Assembly (NCBI GenBank): GCA_947044405.1
Contig: CAMRHE010000330.1
Coordinates: 1,116,001-1,180,000, forward strand
Reading direction: 5' to 3'
DNA: 64,000 bases
Origin: Leptodactylus fallax
Taxonomy: Eukaryota; Chordata; Amphibia; Anura; Leptodactylidae
Shown: in pieces, positions 36,001 through 47,621 of the stretch
Layout: every line of letters starts with the position of its first letter
Position numbering within the stretch: the stretch's first letter is position 1
Translations under genes and position numbers: made by a program
The notes under the pieces: model-generated
What the model was told of the DNA's origin: nothing
What the model saw: only the letters and a program-made list of their open reading frames with translations
Databases searched by the model: none

Positions 36001-37136
36001 TAAAGCAAGCCCTTCTGAGACCTGTAGGGCTGCCATCATGGAGTGGCAGAGGAGCTGCTGTGTGTTATGTCCAAACACTAACAACATCAGGACATCATGT
36101 ACAAGAGTATGTTGGGCTCCGGAGGAGTAGCCATGAGCGAGGAGAGGTGAGTAGTAATTAATTTGGGCCATTACCTATTAAAACAATCCAATAGATAATG
36201 GCCAATTCCAAAAAAAACCCTGACTGTCTATCGGTATATTATCAACAGGTGTCCCCCACCTAATCTTTGGGGGACCATGCATTGCTTTGGTTGCTTGTTG
36301 GGTAACACCGTCCTTGCCTCCCTTTATACTGTCCTCATTATAAGATCCTTATAGTGAGGACCACATAGAGGAAATATTCAGGAAAATGTATATCCTGGCA
36401 AACTTGCCCATGGCAAGCCACAACCCACAACAAACCTCTCACACAACAAGCCACTCCCCCAGATTTTTAAATCTTGTCAAATATGACTTTCTATAATGTA
36501 CAGAACGCTGAACAATATTGTATATATTTCCTCTGAAAGCGACAGATAAAGCCGCCAAACTTACGTTATTCTCCCTTCTCAGAACCACAATAATAGTATT
36601 AATCACCCACAGTTTTTTAATATCGGAAAACTAGATTATAGGAATTTCAAGGGATTAGCTGAACTTCTAAATATTCAGAAAACAACCTAAGGAGGGAATA
36701 AATTAATGGAAGCCAATGCTTACCAGCTTTAAAATTAATGCATCCAGACACTGCGGTCTCATGACATTTTCTTTGTTTTGTCCCATTGTGATGTACTGAC
36801 TTTCTTATGGGCAAAACAAGGGGAAATGTTTACTGCCGTCAATACAAAAGAAGTCAGTTCAGAGCATGGAAGAATTTCCATATCGCTTCTAAAATATTAA
36901 TTTTTCTGTAGAATATTCTCGGATTTGTTAGTCATTAAGTTTTATTAACTTGAGGCTTGGGTGACTCTAAAACAAACAAGATGTTTCAAGTAATCTCATG
37001 AAAATTACATGACATTTGGAAAATGGATATAAACAAGTTGGCATAGACTTATTTATCGGCATATTCGGCTACTTTTACCAATAGTCTAATGTAATGGTGG
37101 TCAACCAGCCTATTGTGAGAACTTTCAATGAAGCCC
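36001..37136. other. Low-repeat intron; 36480-37080 is a conserved-noncoding candidate
   Basis: No gene. The second half lacks visible repeats and has the even, AT-rich texture common in conserved intronic elements. Confidence 0.3.
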
Positions 37137-37355
37137 TTAAATGAGTTTCCCCATGAACATCACCATATTTAGATTTGTAGACAATTAAAAGTTAAACATG
37201 TTTGTAAATAGAAATAAAATACAATTTTGCAGAGTTTTAAAATTTTTCTCCAACCATCCTAGTGGTGACAGTCTGTTGTCTTGATCGGTTGTCAATGAAT
37301 AAGACCACGCAGGAATTTTCTATGGTCTGGGACTTGTCTGACACCCAACCATGAC
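37137..37355. mobile_element. Truncated T2-type MITE related to 10878-11384
   Basis: 'catgaacatcaccatattta', 'ttgcagagttttaaaattt' and 'gttgtcttgatcggttg' occur in the same order as in the left half of the element at 10.9 kb. Only about half of the element is present and the terminal TTAAAGGGG is mutated. Confidence 0.7.
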
Positions 37356-38343
37356 TTCCGTCTTGCTCTCTGCCCTACTCTACTCACTTTTGCAAAAAGT
37401 GGAAATTGGGGTGCAGAAAGAGGGAAGTGGTGCATCTTTTGCTCAAAAAAGGGCTGTGAGCCAAAGATACCCCACAACTATTCCCATCTACGCCACTTTT
37501 GACACACCCAATCCTATAATCTGCCTGACACCAGTTACTGTCAAATAACTTTCCTGCTTCCTCTTCATGTCAGTATTCCCCAATACTTTCCTATTTAGTA
37601 AGTAATCTTGCCATGTATTTCCTTCCCATGTGCATAACTTTACATTTATCAGTGTTAAGCCTCATTTACCACTTCTCTGACCAATCTTCCAATATAGCCA
37701 AGATACAAGCCTTGTATATACGATTTTTGTAATACTTACAGGATCACTAACATCTTTATTTCCATAGGGAAACATTAAAATACTTTTGAGAGTTGGGGGT
37801 AATGCTGTGATTTAACATTTATCAAACAATCAATTTTGGGAAATCTCTGCCATTTCCATGACTTGCAGACTGCATCCAGAAGTAGTACAGTATATGGAAG
37901 GAGTATAAAGCACCTTTTCTCCAAGCTTCAGTACTGCTGTCTTATGTTAGTCCTTGTCTAAGAAGACCTTGGGGCTACTTTATCTGCTTTGGTGCACATT
38001 ATTTTTTTATTTCTTTTTTTGAACAAAAATTGTGACTTTACCAGCTTTGTTCCCCACTCATCACTTTTCAAAAAAGTGGGTAGGCTGAAGCTGGTAAACC
38101 TCAGCTTGTCAAATTTACTATAACTCATGCCAGAAAATTCATATGAGTTAAACCAGAGAGTTACACCAGTTCCTGCCTGGAATAGATTTAATCTCTGGTG
38201 CAATGGACTCTGTCATGGTGCACCAAAATTATTAAGAGGCCAGCGCATCTTAATAATTCTGGAGCAACTTGCGCTAAGGTACAAACTGATTAAGACTTGT
38301 GCTGATTTTAATTAATCTTCCCCCATAAGTACACACCTTGTGA
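37356..38343. other. Intronic DNA; 37950-38325 probably an old palindromic repeat
   Basis: 'ttggtgcac' / 'gtgcacca' and 'tcttaataattc' words at 37950-38325 recur in repeats at 43.5 and 48.5 kb, suggesting a diverged member of that family. The rest is unassigned intron. Confidence 0.35.
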
Positions 38344-38692
38344 TTGAGGGGTTGTCCAGGATTTTTTTATTTATAGATTATGCTTAGGATAGTCCATGAA
38401 TATCTGATTGCTGGGGGTTGACAGGTGGCTCAGGGGTACATCCAGTCCAGTTGGATCTGGTCACTTAATAGCGGCTGGGCAATGGTACTACAACTCAGCT
38501 CCCATCAATATTAATGGGAGGTAAGCTGCAGCATTGGTGCCCAGCCAATATGCAAGGTATGGAGCCAACTGCTTCCAGCTCCGAGCAATGTATAGTATGG
38601 AAGTGGCCCTGAATAGCTGATCCATATGGGGCAACCTTAGCCAATCAGATAGCATAGGCCATACATAAAAAATTCCTGGACAACCCCTTTAA
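38344..38692. mobile_element. T2/Kolobok-type MITE, diverged
   Basis: The right border is CAACCCCTTTAA (TTAA at 38689-38692). The left border TTGAGGGGTTGTCCAGG is a mutated TTAAAGGGG end. Inner pairs include 'gttgtccaggatttttt' against 'aaaaaattcctggacaac'. Confidence 0.78.
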
Positions 38693-39221
38693 ACTCTCCC
38701 TGGTCTTAGCAGTTGTTACATGCAGTAATATAATCTGGATGAACTCCTGAGTTCTAGCATGGTATGGGAAGCTTTTTTTCTAGCAAACAGCTGTACAATC
38801 AGTAAAATGAACACCCCCTTCTCTTTGATGTTATGTTTGCCTAATCATTGCTGCCTTTCCTATTTAATGAGAGTGATAAAAGAGTATTTAACAAGCTCGA
38901 TCCTAGCTGAGAGGAAAACGCCACTTTCAGTCTCTGGCAGCAGCATTTTGGAGAAATTGCTTAGAAAAATCAAAAGCTGGCTCTCATCAAAAAGATATAG
39001 TGGGCTGAGAGTCTATAGTTCATCAATTAATCTAAAGTTAATTAATCCTTATGCTTCTATTTACTGTAACTAGAAGGGATAAAACAACTCCTAACAACTC
39101 CATTTAAAGGGGATTTAACTTCCTCTACTACTTTTCTCATACTCATTATAATAATACATTAGTGGTGACTGTCCATGGGGAACTATGACATTTGTGCTAT
39201 TAACTGGGTGAAGCTGCCCAC

Positions 39222-40231
39222 TTAAAGGGGTTTTCCAGTACATTTTTTTCAAGATAGAAAAAAAAGTTGCTGAAATGAATTTTTCAAATTGAGACCACAT
39301 ACAAATTTCCTAGCCTTTTACAGAGTTGTGTGAGCAACACAGTCTCTGTTACAGTCACTTTCTTACTTGTCCTGATTATATGCCGTTCATTGTACACACG
39401 ATTTAAATTGTTAGCCACACCCACCATAAACATGATGTCATTACTCATGAAAGCAGCATTTGTCTATACTTTATTGACTGCCAGAGCAGCCAGGAGCAAG
39501 TGGGGGCTGGTCCTGATCACCAGACAAGCCAACACCTGCTTCACACATCTATATGATCACAGCAGTGATTAGAGGCAGAAGCAGCAGGGACCAGTGGACA
39601 AACATTTATTATTTATTTGATTTTAACTCTTCACCGTCTCCCCTGCCTCCATTGGTCAGGCATAATACAGAAGCTTAGAGAAGTGTCAAATTACATAGAC
39701 ATCTATAGAGAGGGGAGGAGTCAGCAGGGACCGAGAGAGAGAAGAAACAATCACAGACAGAACCTTCTGCAGAAGAATAGAAAGATTCTGTCTCACCCAA
39801 GTGCTTTATTCACATCAATTCCACTTCTCCATAATGTCCTACATGACCCTGCTGAGTCAGAGTGACTGAGATAAGCAGATTCTCCTCTACTTTCTGTGTG
39901 CAGTTTATAAGAGACATCATAGCAGCTGGTCTCCACTCACTAACTCAGGGAGAACTGAAAATTAAAGATACGGTGTGCAGAGAGAAAAACTACTAGAAAA
40001 TTAGAGGGGTCACGCAGTATAACAGGAATATTGGTATTTATACACACACTGTAGTCTTGATTTATGCAAAGTTTGTATAAATGTTAGGTATGCTTTACGC
40101 AGGGGGCCGGCAGAACAGGGGCGGGACATCCATCAACTTTAATAAGGAAAGAGCGCTACTTAGTATACAGCACAATATTAGGAAATAGACCCATCATAGT
40201 AAAGATTATTTAAAGAGGCCCACCCCTTTAA
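39222..40231. mobile_element. TTAA-bounded composite, possibly one T2-type element with a dispersed segment inside
   Basis: The left border TTAAAGGGGTTTTCCAG (39222) and the right border CCACCCCTTTAA (ending 40231) are in the right orientation to be partners. The span of about 1 kb is long for this group, and pairing is only by the terminal bases. From 39720 to 40020 it holds the segment shared with 2880-3330. Confidence 0.45.
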
Positions 40232-40239
40232 GAATCAGG

Positions 40240-41007
40240 ATTTTTTTTTTATAACAATAAGTATTTGAAACTTATAATAAATGTTGTTGTTTTCCTTGCA
40301 ACAATCTAAAACATATTCAACACAATCTATAATTTTGTGTATGCAAAATTACAAACATTTTTCATAAGATGAAGCACATATTTGGCTTTGGCAGGATATT
40401 TAGTATGGGAACGAAAATGAAGAGCAGAATCTTCCTTCATGCTGCATAAAAAATGACACAGTCACAACTTGAGCCTAAAGGCATGAAGTTCTGATGTTTA
40501 CCGTACATCCTCGCAACATCTGTGCAGACACGACTTGGCACGGTTACAGTTAAATCTAAATTTAAAATCCAAATGGGCTCCTGGCGCAGTGGGCTCCGCC
40601 GCCATCTTTTACACTCACTTTCTTAATTAAAAACTGCTTGTAAATCATACTCTAAATCACGTCTGCATATTATCAGCTGATGAAATGAGATCTTCTGCCC
40701 TCTTTTAACTCATCAACATTCATTAGCATTTAGCAGGCTCACATTTACACTGACACATCAGTAAATACTTAGTACACTGATAATTTCTTATGAGTGATTT
40801 TTATGAACTTTAAATATGGCATTAAAGAGATGGAAATATGCTGCCCTAGGACAAAGACTGACACACAACTAATCTCTGTAAATGTGATGTTTGTATAAGA
40901 AGGACCGTATATACAAAGCATGTTAACATTGTTGGTGCCGAGACCTATAAATGTGTCTGATTATTGTCTGCAACATTTTCATTGACTGTCCAATTTGTTA
41001 CATTTTT
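40240..41007. other. Low-repeat intron; 40500-40900 is a strong-looking conserved-noncoding candidate
   Basis: The stretch 40600-40860 contains homeodomain-type words ('cttaattaaaaactgc', 'cattagcatttagc') and no repeats. It is the most element-like unique stretch near the exon. No comparison could be run. Confidence 0.35.
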
Positions 41008-41290
41008 AAAGGGGAACTACCAAATCATCACATAAATGATCCTACATGCAGTATAATGTTCCAAAGTGGGCCCTCCACACAATATAATGTCCCACAGTGG
41101 CCCCTCCACACAATATAGTGTCCCACAGTAGCTCCTCCACAAAGTATAATGTGAACTATTGGCATATAAATAGAGATGACCAAACCGGTTCTCCTTACAA
41201 ATTTTTTAAAAAATTTGGGGTTCGGTTGAACATGAAATTTCCGGGGTTCGCCACCCACAAAGTACTAGTATACTCTGGGGTCTCTTCAAA
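41008..41290. repeat. Diverged 31-bp tandem units in a decayed element
   Basis: On the minus strand 41040-41150 reads as about three units of 'tgtgggacattatattgtg' plus 'tggaggggccac', the same 31-bp period as at 24.5 and 58.3 kb. A TTTAAAGGGGAAC end lies at about 41007 and 'tatactctggggtctcttca' at about 41269. Confidence 0.55.
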
Positions 41291-41419
41291 TCTATCAATC
41301 AATCAATCATTCTGTACTATATATATTGTATTTTATATCGATATACAGATAGATATCTTTATCATCTAGATTTTATCTCTTTGTCTCTTCTCTTAACTCT
41401 TCTTATCTTTTAATCAATC

Positions 41420-41437
41420 AGCCTTTCAACTATTCAC

Positions 41438-41481
<44 letters not shown>

Positions 41482-41574
41482 TCTGTATTTATTTATTATC
41501 TATCAAGGATATATATATATCTCATCTGTCTTTTCTCTCTTCAATCCATTAATCATTCAGCCTCACAGCTGTTC

Positions 41575-41619
<45 letters not shown>

Positions 41620-41913
41620 ATTATCTATCTATCTATCTAATTATCTATCTATCTATCTATCTAGCTATTCATCTATTATGTATTTATTTATTGTCTATCA
41701 ATTATGTATTTATCTATTTATTGTCTAATGATTATGTATTATATAGTATTTATTATTTATCTGTTTATCATCTATCTATCTATTTACCTATCTATCCATC
41801 TATCTATTATTCAACCTCTCATCTATTCTTCTGTCCATCCATCTTCTACCTATTATGTATCTATTATCTCTTGATTATGAATTTATTTATTGTGTATTGA
41901 TTATGTATTTTTC

Positions 41914-41944
<31 letters not shown>

Positions 41945-42083
41945 CATTATCTATTTATTTATTTATTTATCTATCAATCTATTTATATATCTATCTGTAT
42001 TTATTAACTATCAAATATATATATAGCTAATCTATCGTTTATCTCTTAGATCTATTAATCATTCAGCCTCGCAGCTGTTCACA

Positions 42084-42117
<34 letters not shown>

Positions 42118-42307
42118 CCTATTCATCTATTATGTATTTATGTATTATCTAATGATTATGTATTTATTTAGTATCTATTATTTATCTGTTTATCATCTAT
42201 CTATATATTATTCAACTTCTCATCTATTCTTCTACCTATTATGTATCTATCTATTTATTATCTTTTGATTATGTATTTATTTATTTTGTATTGCTTATGT
42301 ATTTATC

Positions 42308-42360
<53 letters not shown>

Positions 42361-42375
42361 CCATCCATCCATCCA
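41420..42375. repeat. (TCTA)n microsatellite field
   Basis: Several long perfect TCTA runs (about 41434-41480, 41575-41665, 41915-41945, 42080-42118, 42307-42358) are separated by imperfect TTTA/TCTA sequence and end in a CCAT run (42361-42381). Phrases such as 'tcattcagcctc' and 'atgtatttattta' recur between the runs, so larger blocks of about 300-480 bp were probably duplicated too. Y/S/I-rich open frames over it are meaningless. Confidence 0.95.
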
Positions 42376-42382
42376 TCCATCC

Positions 42383-43440
42383 TATATCTGTCTATCTATT
42401 TCTACCTGCCTTGCAGTTCAGTTTCTGCAGTGCATAGTCATAAAACTCATGTTAGATGCTGTCTGCATTAATGGAGATGTTTACATGCTCACATGGTTTG
42501 TTCCTGTACATTTGCTTGTTATTCTTTGAAATTAATTAAGATGGTTCCATTAGCTGAGCAGTGAGCAACAGATAAGAGTAGACAAATTCCCAGTTATTTA
42601 CACCTCGTCAGATAGGTGAAAATTAATATATGACTAGGACAGGACATATTTTTTTGGTATACATGAGCTAAAATTTTAACTAAAGAGCTACCAACATCAC
42701 AAATGGGTCCATTACTTTACCTCAAATTTGGCTACAGACTTTGATTTCTCATAAAACCAATTCAATATAATATTGCAACATGCTAGCAAAACCCTTGAGA
42801 GGCTGCAATTCCCAATATAACCACTGAGTTGCTACACAAAGTCAAATATAGGATAATCATCACATGACAGAGTATTGCCAAATCATGTTCTCTTTGTAAA
42901 GCTGGTCATCTCACTTCCACACATCTTGGGATACGTTGAGCTAAGAGAAAAAGTAATGAAGAACACATCTGTATTCCCAAGATGTGGTAGATGTATTTCT
43001 AAGTGTCATTACACATTAAGTCAATGTCAGGCAAACCTGCTGATTTAAGCTGCATGGGCCAAATCAGCAGGCTCTCCCCAAATGACTGAATCTGTTATTC
43101 CCACAGAAGATAACTTGCTGCCCGAGAGGTCTGGCAGTAGTTTGTCTCCCCACTTAGTGAATACTTGGCTGAGTGAATTAATGGCCATCAGATGTGTGCT
43201 GCAGCATAGAACAAATATGTTAACAGGTAATATTGGTGGGGTCAACAAGCTAAATGAAAGGGCTGCAGTGGTCTCTTTAGGGTGCCATGTCAAACCATTA
43301 AAGGCGATGGCAGTTATTTCAGACCTACGTGTCTCTAGCTGCAGCTGTCAGGACATTTTGGGTGTCATGGTTTCACAACAACTGCAGAGACACCGGTAAA
43401 TTGTAGGTGAGATAAAAGAGACCAATGGGAAATTAATGAC
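42383..43440. other. Intronic DNA, nothing recognised
   Basis: Frames of about 80-105 codons overlap on both strands at 43.05-43.4 kb but show no domain or splice signals. They are not called. Confidence 0.35.
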
Positions 43441-43444
43441 CATG

Positions 43445-43755
43445 CCATGAAGAGTATTGGGGGGGGGGGGTTATTAAGACTGGCATCCTGCATGCCATGC
43501 TTAATCAAGTCCCTTGTTGGGGCAAGATGTGCCTGAATTATCAAAAAGTTTGAGCTTCTTAATAATTCAGCTGCACTCCAGTGTGCCAGAAATGGGTGTA
43601 GACCCCCTTGGTCTCTCACCCCACTCTGCCCAAATATGTTAAAAAGTGATGAGTGGAGCATAGAAGGAACATTTTTGGCATATGAACAATGTACCACATT
43701 TACAGCCATCTATTCCAGAAAACTGATGTAGAAGGGTTAGTAAATTCCTCCCAAT
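43445..43755. repeat. Dispersed palindromic repeat, 'taagactggcat' family (copy 1)
   Basis: Begins after a G run (43459-43470) with 'ttaagactggcatcctgcat' and ends 'gatgtagaagggttagtaaa', matching the ends of the repeat at 48528-49125. The middle includes 'cttcttaataattcagctgc'. Confidence 0.55.
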
Positions 43756-44095
43756 ATGATCTCTTCGTAGACAAGTTGGTTGATAGTAAAAACCCTTGAT
43801 AATCTGAATTGGTGTCTACTATATGATGAGCTCTTAAGAGATGGAATCCCTAATGAATATTTAGGAGCATCAGTTATTTACTATATACATAAATGGTATT
43901 TGTTAAAATTCTATTAATTTTCTGTTTTGTGTTGTATTTATTTTTGCATTATTTTGGTGTTGTGCAGAGATTGCAGAATTTTACAGCACTGACACAAAGC
44001 AGAAAAGACAAGGAACAGCATGTCACTGAAGAGAGGCATTCGAGTAAAGAATTTAATCACAGATTTCTCTTAAGCTGGGTCTAGGCCATGATCTC

Positions 44096-44104
44096 TTACC
44101 TGTG
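44096..44104 (-). promoter_or_regulatory. 5' splice site of the ADARB2 exon
   Basis: Minus strand CACAG|GTAAG matches the vertebrate donor consensus. The last codon before it is Gln, consistent with the human protein, where a Gln precedes EFADSISQ. Confidence 0.9.
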
Positions 44105-45004
44105 ATAAGTGGTTACATTTACTCCTGTTGGGTATGTGATTTGTCAGCTGAATATTGAAGAGCGCCTGTAGTGCAGCTTGTGCAGCCTGGGCTTTGGCCA
44201 ACTTCTTGCTACGTCCTGAACCTTCAAATGTCCTCCCATCAACTCTCATTGCCATCACGAAACGTTTGATATGCTGCTTTTCCACAGTTTCTGAAAGGCA
44301 GACGTACCTCAGCCCAGGTCTCAGCTCATTTAGCATCACCACTGGGTTCTTCTCACTCTCAGCTGGGGATGCCATCTTGTGCTTGCTTTGTTTAGTATGG
44401 CCCATTAAATCCAACGTGTGACAGACTAATCTCCCATGTCGATATGCACTGGAAAGCAATTCATTATTAACTGGGCTATAGCCTGGGAAGTGCTCGCTGT
44501 GTGTAGATGGTTCAAACTCCTTGAACAGAGTGTCTGGGAAGTCTGCCTGGTCAGATGTGAAGTCGGTTGATGGGTTGATGCAGTTTCCCATTGCAAAATG
44601 TGCTTGACAAGCATTTGGAAACTGAACAAATGATTTTAGAGCCAACTCAGCCGCCCTCATTTTTGCTTTCTTTTTTGTTGGTCCACTGCCCTCAAAGGTG
44701 AGCCCATTTACTTCCACCGCAACGGAGAACACAGGGGCGTGCACCGGGCCAGTTTGTGAAACTATTCTATACTGTAGATCAGGCTTTAGTTCATGAAGTT
44801 GAACAAGGGCATTTTTTGGTGTTACTGACCATGACAGTTTCTTTAGTATTATCTGTAGTTTGCAGAAATGCCCACCATTACCTTCCTCCAAGGGCCTCTT
44901 GCGCTTTAGACTGGTTGATCCAACCTTTGGTCTGTCAGTAGATAAAGCAAGATCCTCTCGATTTCTTACATTTCGGTTTTCCTTGACCTCTGCACTGCTG
45001 GTAC
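44100..45004 (-). CDS. ADARB2: ADARB2 (ADAR3/RED2) exon encoding both dsRNA-binding domains
   Basis: This internal exon is 905 bp (two bases plus 301 codons), with phase 1 at its 5' edge and phase 0 at its 3' edge. The acceptor is a pyrimidine-rich tract ending CACATAG (AG at 45005-45006) and the donor is CACAG|GTAAGAG. In order it encodes [11 protein letters not shown], a basic KRKRPLEEG segment, dsRBD1 (about 44625-44819, with [12 protein letters not shown] and [16 protein letters not shown]), a linker with [15 protein letters not shown], and dsRBD2 (about 44157-44348, with [15 protein letters not shown] and [16 protein letters not shown]). KLSWS and the 'EVKENRN' start separate it from ADARB1. 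Known role: a nuclear, brain-enriched dsRNA binder of the ADAR family that does not edit and can dampen editing by its relatives. The deaminase exons would lie downstream (below 44100) and were not found here. Confidence 0.96.
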
Positions 45005-45030
45005 CTATGTGTAAAGGAGGAACAATTGGT
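45005..45030 (-). promoter_or_regulatory. 3' splice site of the ADARB2 exon
   Basis: Minus strand 'ttgttcctcctttacacatag' gives a pyrimidine-rich tract followed by AG and the exon start GTACCAGC. Confidence 0.88.
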
Positions 45031-45518
45031 GTCATTATATAAGAGAGAGAGTTTATCAGCATATTTGAGGGTTTAGATTTATTACTGTGTTAACAACTAG
45101 ACACTGGTATAACCATGGCGCATTTTAGGCTCAATGTGGTGCATCTTTGACGCATCTCGGTGTATCTTAGTTTGTGCTAAAATTTATATGATTTGCATAA
45201 AATTTGATTGACATATGTGTGGCTTCTAAGAAAAAGGGATTGTTGCTTACATGCGTAAAGATGCACCAAAATTGTGTCATAAAATTCTGGCTCAAAGTAA
45301 GCCAACTAAAAGGTAGTGAAAACTTAGACTAAGTAAGCAGTCTGAAGATACTCCAGATTTATCAACCAGTATCAGCCACTGACATAAATCTGGCCCATTT
45401 TCAGATTGCCTGAGGTCTCATCCACATGATCGTATTCTGTCCAGGAAAAATGACCCGTATGAGGGTCATATTTCCCGGTTTGACCACTACTGTTTGCATA
45501 GAACTCACTGCATCATAG
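45005..45518. other. Intron immediately upstream of the ADARB2 exon
   Basis: No repeats were confidently assigned; 45340-45420 has weak similarity to the 'ccagatttatca' ends of old palindromic repeats. The upstream ADARB2 exon was not found in the remaining 19 kb. Confidence 0.5.
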
Positions 45519-45694
45519 TAAGGCTAGGTTCACACTAGCGCTCGGTCTCCATTCATGATTTCGTCCCTCATTCTGCATTTTTTTGGGTGGAAACTGGGCA
45601 GAAACCCAGCGGACCCAATTATAGTCTATGGGGTCTGCGGGTTTCCACAAGCGGACCCAAAGAACGGAAACCCGAACACTAGTGTAAACCTAGC
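45519..45694. mobile_element. GGTTCACAC-family MITE (copy near the exon)
   Basis: Begins TAAGGCTAGGTTCACACTAG and ends 'actagtgtaaacctagc', its inverse. The central 'attatagtctatggggtctg' is the family signature. Confidence 0.82.
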
Positions 45695-46741
45695 GTGAGT
45701 GACTTTATGTCAGTCTGGTACAGTGGGGATCGGTCCAGTGTTTACAGGTCTTGTTGATGATAACGAATGACATAAATATTTAAAACAATACATATAATTA
45801 ACTTACATTGTTTAGAAAATATATTTTTTTTTAATTTGGCAGTGTTTATTTTTTAATTTTCAAAGTTTGTGATCGTTATTAATTTTTTGGGAAATTTCTG
45901 TTTTCATGTGCTGTGTAAACACTGTGGCAGGATCAGCAGTGATCTTATTATCATCAGAGAGCAGGATTACATTGAAAAAGGTATCACCTCTATTATAAAG
46001 ATGGAGCCAAATAACAAAAGATTGCACCATTGACACAAGGTAATGTACACAGCTCAGTTCCCATTCAATCCGCTACACAGTGACCTTTGCAAATGTCACA
46101 AAGCAATTCCCACAACAATGATTTTACTACAGATTATGCAAATACAAGAAAGTTAAGAGTAGTCACTTAACTTAAGCCAGGTCTCTTTCTCTCTTATCTG
46201 TTCTTGGGGGAGCTCAATTGTCATGCTCGCCGATGCCCCAAAATATCAACACAATTCCATTGTAAGCCCAGTGAGCTACCTATTATGCACATAGAGCTGT
46301 TATACTCTCGGCCCCCATGATGTGGATGGTTATAGACATTTCTAGAATCAAGCAAGGGTGTATAGTACACTTAACTCTTTGTACCGCAGACTAATGTCTT
46401 ATGATCATTTGCTAAAAATGACTCTTCATGCCCAGCAGTTCCAGGTTATTGCGGAGCATCCCACAGCAAAGCTGCGTAACAAAGCCTAGAATCCCCTGAT
46501 TATGTTGCAACACTGACATACTTACTATGTAGGCAGACCACACAGCTGCTATGGGGCCCCTGGAGGAAGGGGGCCCAATGCTTATCTTTTGTTTCCAGAC
46601 ACAAATTCACTGCATTTTGCTGCAACTGCTACTACAAAGAGCTACTACAAAGAGTTCAATGGTAGCTGTATTACTTCCTATTCACTGAGCTCCCCCTGGT
46701 GGTGGTGGCTGCAGGAGGATATTAGCTCTAAAACTGCATGA
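45695..46741. other. Intronic DNA, mostly unassigned
   Basis: 46530-46630 ('gggcccctggaggaaggggg') resembles internal parts of CAGNGGCGTAAC-type hAT MITEs (53.2 and 57.8 kb). No gene was recognised. Confidence 0.35.
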
Positions 46742-46948
46742 CGCTAGGTTCACACCTGCTTCGGGGAAACCCCACGGAAATCCAATCTACTTTAAAAACA
46801 GTTACCTGCGGAAACTCATGGACTCCATAGACTATAATGGGATTCACCGGGTTTCTGCCCGAAAAATGCGGAGTCTCTGCATTTTTCGAGCGGAATGGGG
46901 GATGGAATCCTTGAACGGCGGAACAAATGCAGATGTGAACCCAGCCTG
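46742..46948. mobile_element. GGTTCACAC-family MITE
   Basis: The left end CGCTAGGTTCACACCTGC and right end GCAGATGTGAACCCAGCCTG are inverse. The central 'actataatgggattcacc' is the inverse form of the family signature. Confidence 0.82.
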
Positions 46949-47313
46949 AGTTGCATACAGGATAAGTGACTGGTGTAAATACATTAAAAGCTATGGGGCT
47001 GATCTGTAAAATGTGCCAAAATTTATTGAGAGGTTTACATCTCTTAATGGTTTTGGCGCTCTTTTCCCCAACATAGCTGTTCATTAAGACTGTTGTACTA
47101 TATGCCTGTCGTAATAAATCGGCCCCCCAGTGTTCATAATAAGCACCATATTGATAAAAAATCTGGATGATGTGGAGTGTGATTTTTTTATTGGAAATCT
47201 TTACATTTTTACTTTATTTTACTTTACTTTATAAAAACATCACAGAAAGGGGAGCTCCTACGACATTTCGCTATGGGGCCCTAACACATCTGTCTATTCC
47301 CTTGTATTGAAAC
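46949..47313. other. Intronic DNA between two MITEs
   Basis: Contains a weak 'aaatttattgagaggtttac' repeat-like stretch; nothing else was seen. Confidence 0.35.
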
Positions 47314-47621
47314 TTAGGGCCTGTTCACATCTGCGTTTGGTTTCCGTTCGGGGAGTCCACTTGGGGACCACTCGAACGGAAACCTATACGCATAGGAAAG
47401 CGGTTTACCTAAGGAAACCTGCAGACCCCATAGACTATAATGGGGTCCATGTGGTTTCCGCTCAGTTTCCGCACAAAGAATGTAGTAACATGCGGAGAGG
47501 AAAGTGCTGCTTGCTGCTTCGTGTGGAAACTGACCGGAAACCACACGGACCCCATTATAGTCTATGGGGTCCGCAGATTTTCCCCGAACGGAAACCGAAC
47601 GCAGATGTGAACCGGCCCTTA
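47314..47621. mobile_element. GGTTCACAC-family MITE, best-preserved copy
   Basis: The terminal inverted repeats match over about 40 bp with few changes: TTAGGGCCTGTTCACATCTG against CAGATGTGAACCGGCCCTTA. TTA is present at both outer borders, suggesting a 3-bp target duplication of the PIF/Harbinger type. The signature 'agactataatggggtcc' appears in both arms. The two opposed open frames here are translations of the hairpin. Confidence 0.88.

Noticed and set aside
41420..42375. CRISPR-like appearance of regularly spaced short repeats
   Set aside because: The repeats are tetranucleotide microsatellite in a vertebrate intron, with no direct-repeat/spacer structure.
41691..42471. Y/S/I-rich open frames over the TCTA field
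   Set aside because: Direct translations of the tetranucleotide repeat.
43045..43399. Overlapping frames of 82 and 105 codons on both strands near the ADARB2 exon
   Set aside because: No domain, no splice signals, no link in frame to the ADARB2 exon, and composition like the surrounding intron.
1..44099. Search for the next ADARB2 exon (start of the deaminase region, human EFADSISQLV…) on the minus strand
   Set aside because: No matching frame with splice sites was found by eye. A translated search with a tetrapod ADARB2 protein would settle it.
44070..45062. Taking the full 330-codon frame as a single-exon gene
   Set aside because: The first 20 and last 9 codons lie outside the splice sites and do not match ADARB2. 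They are intron read-through.
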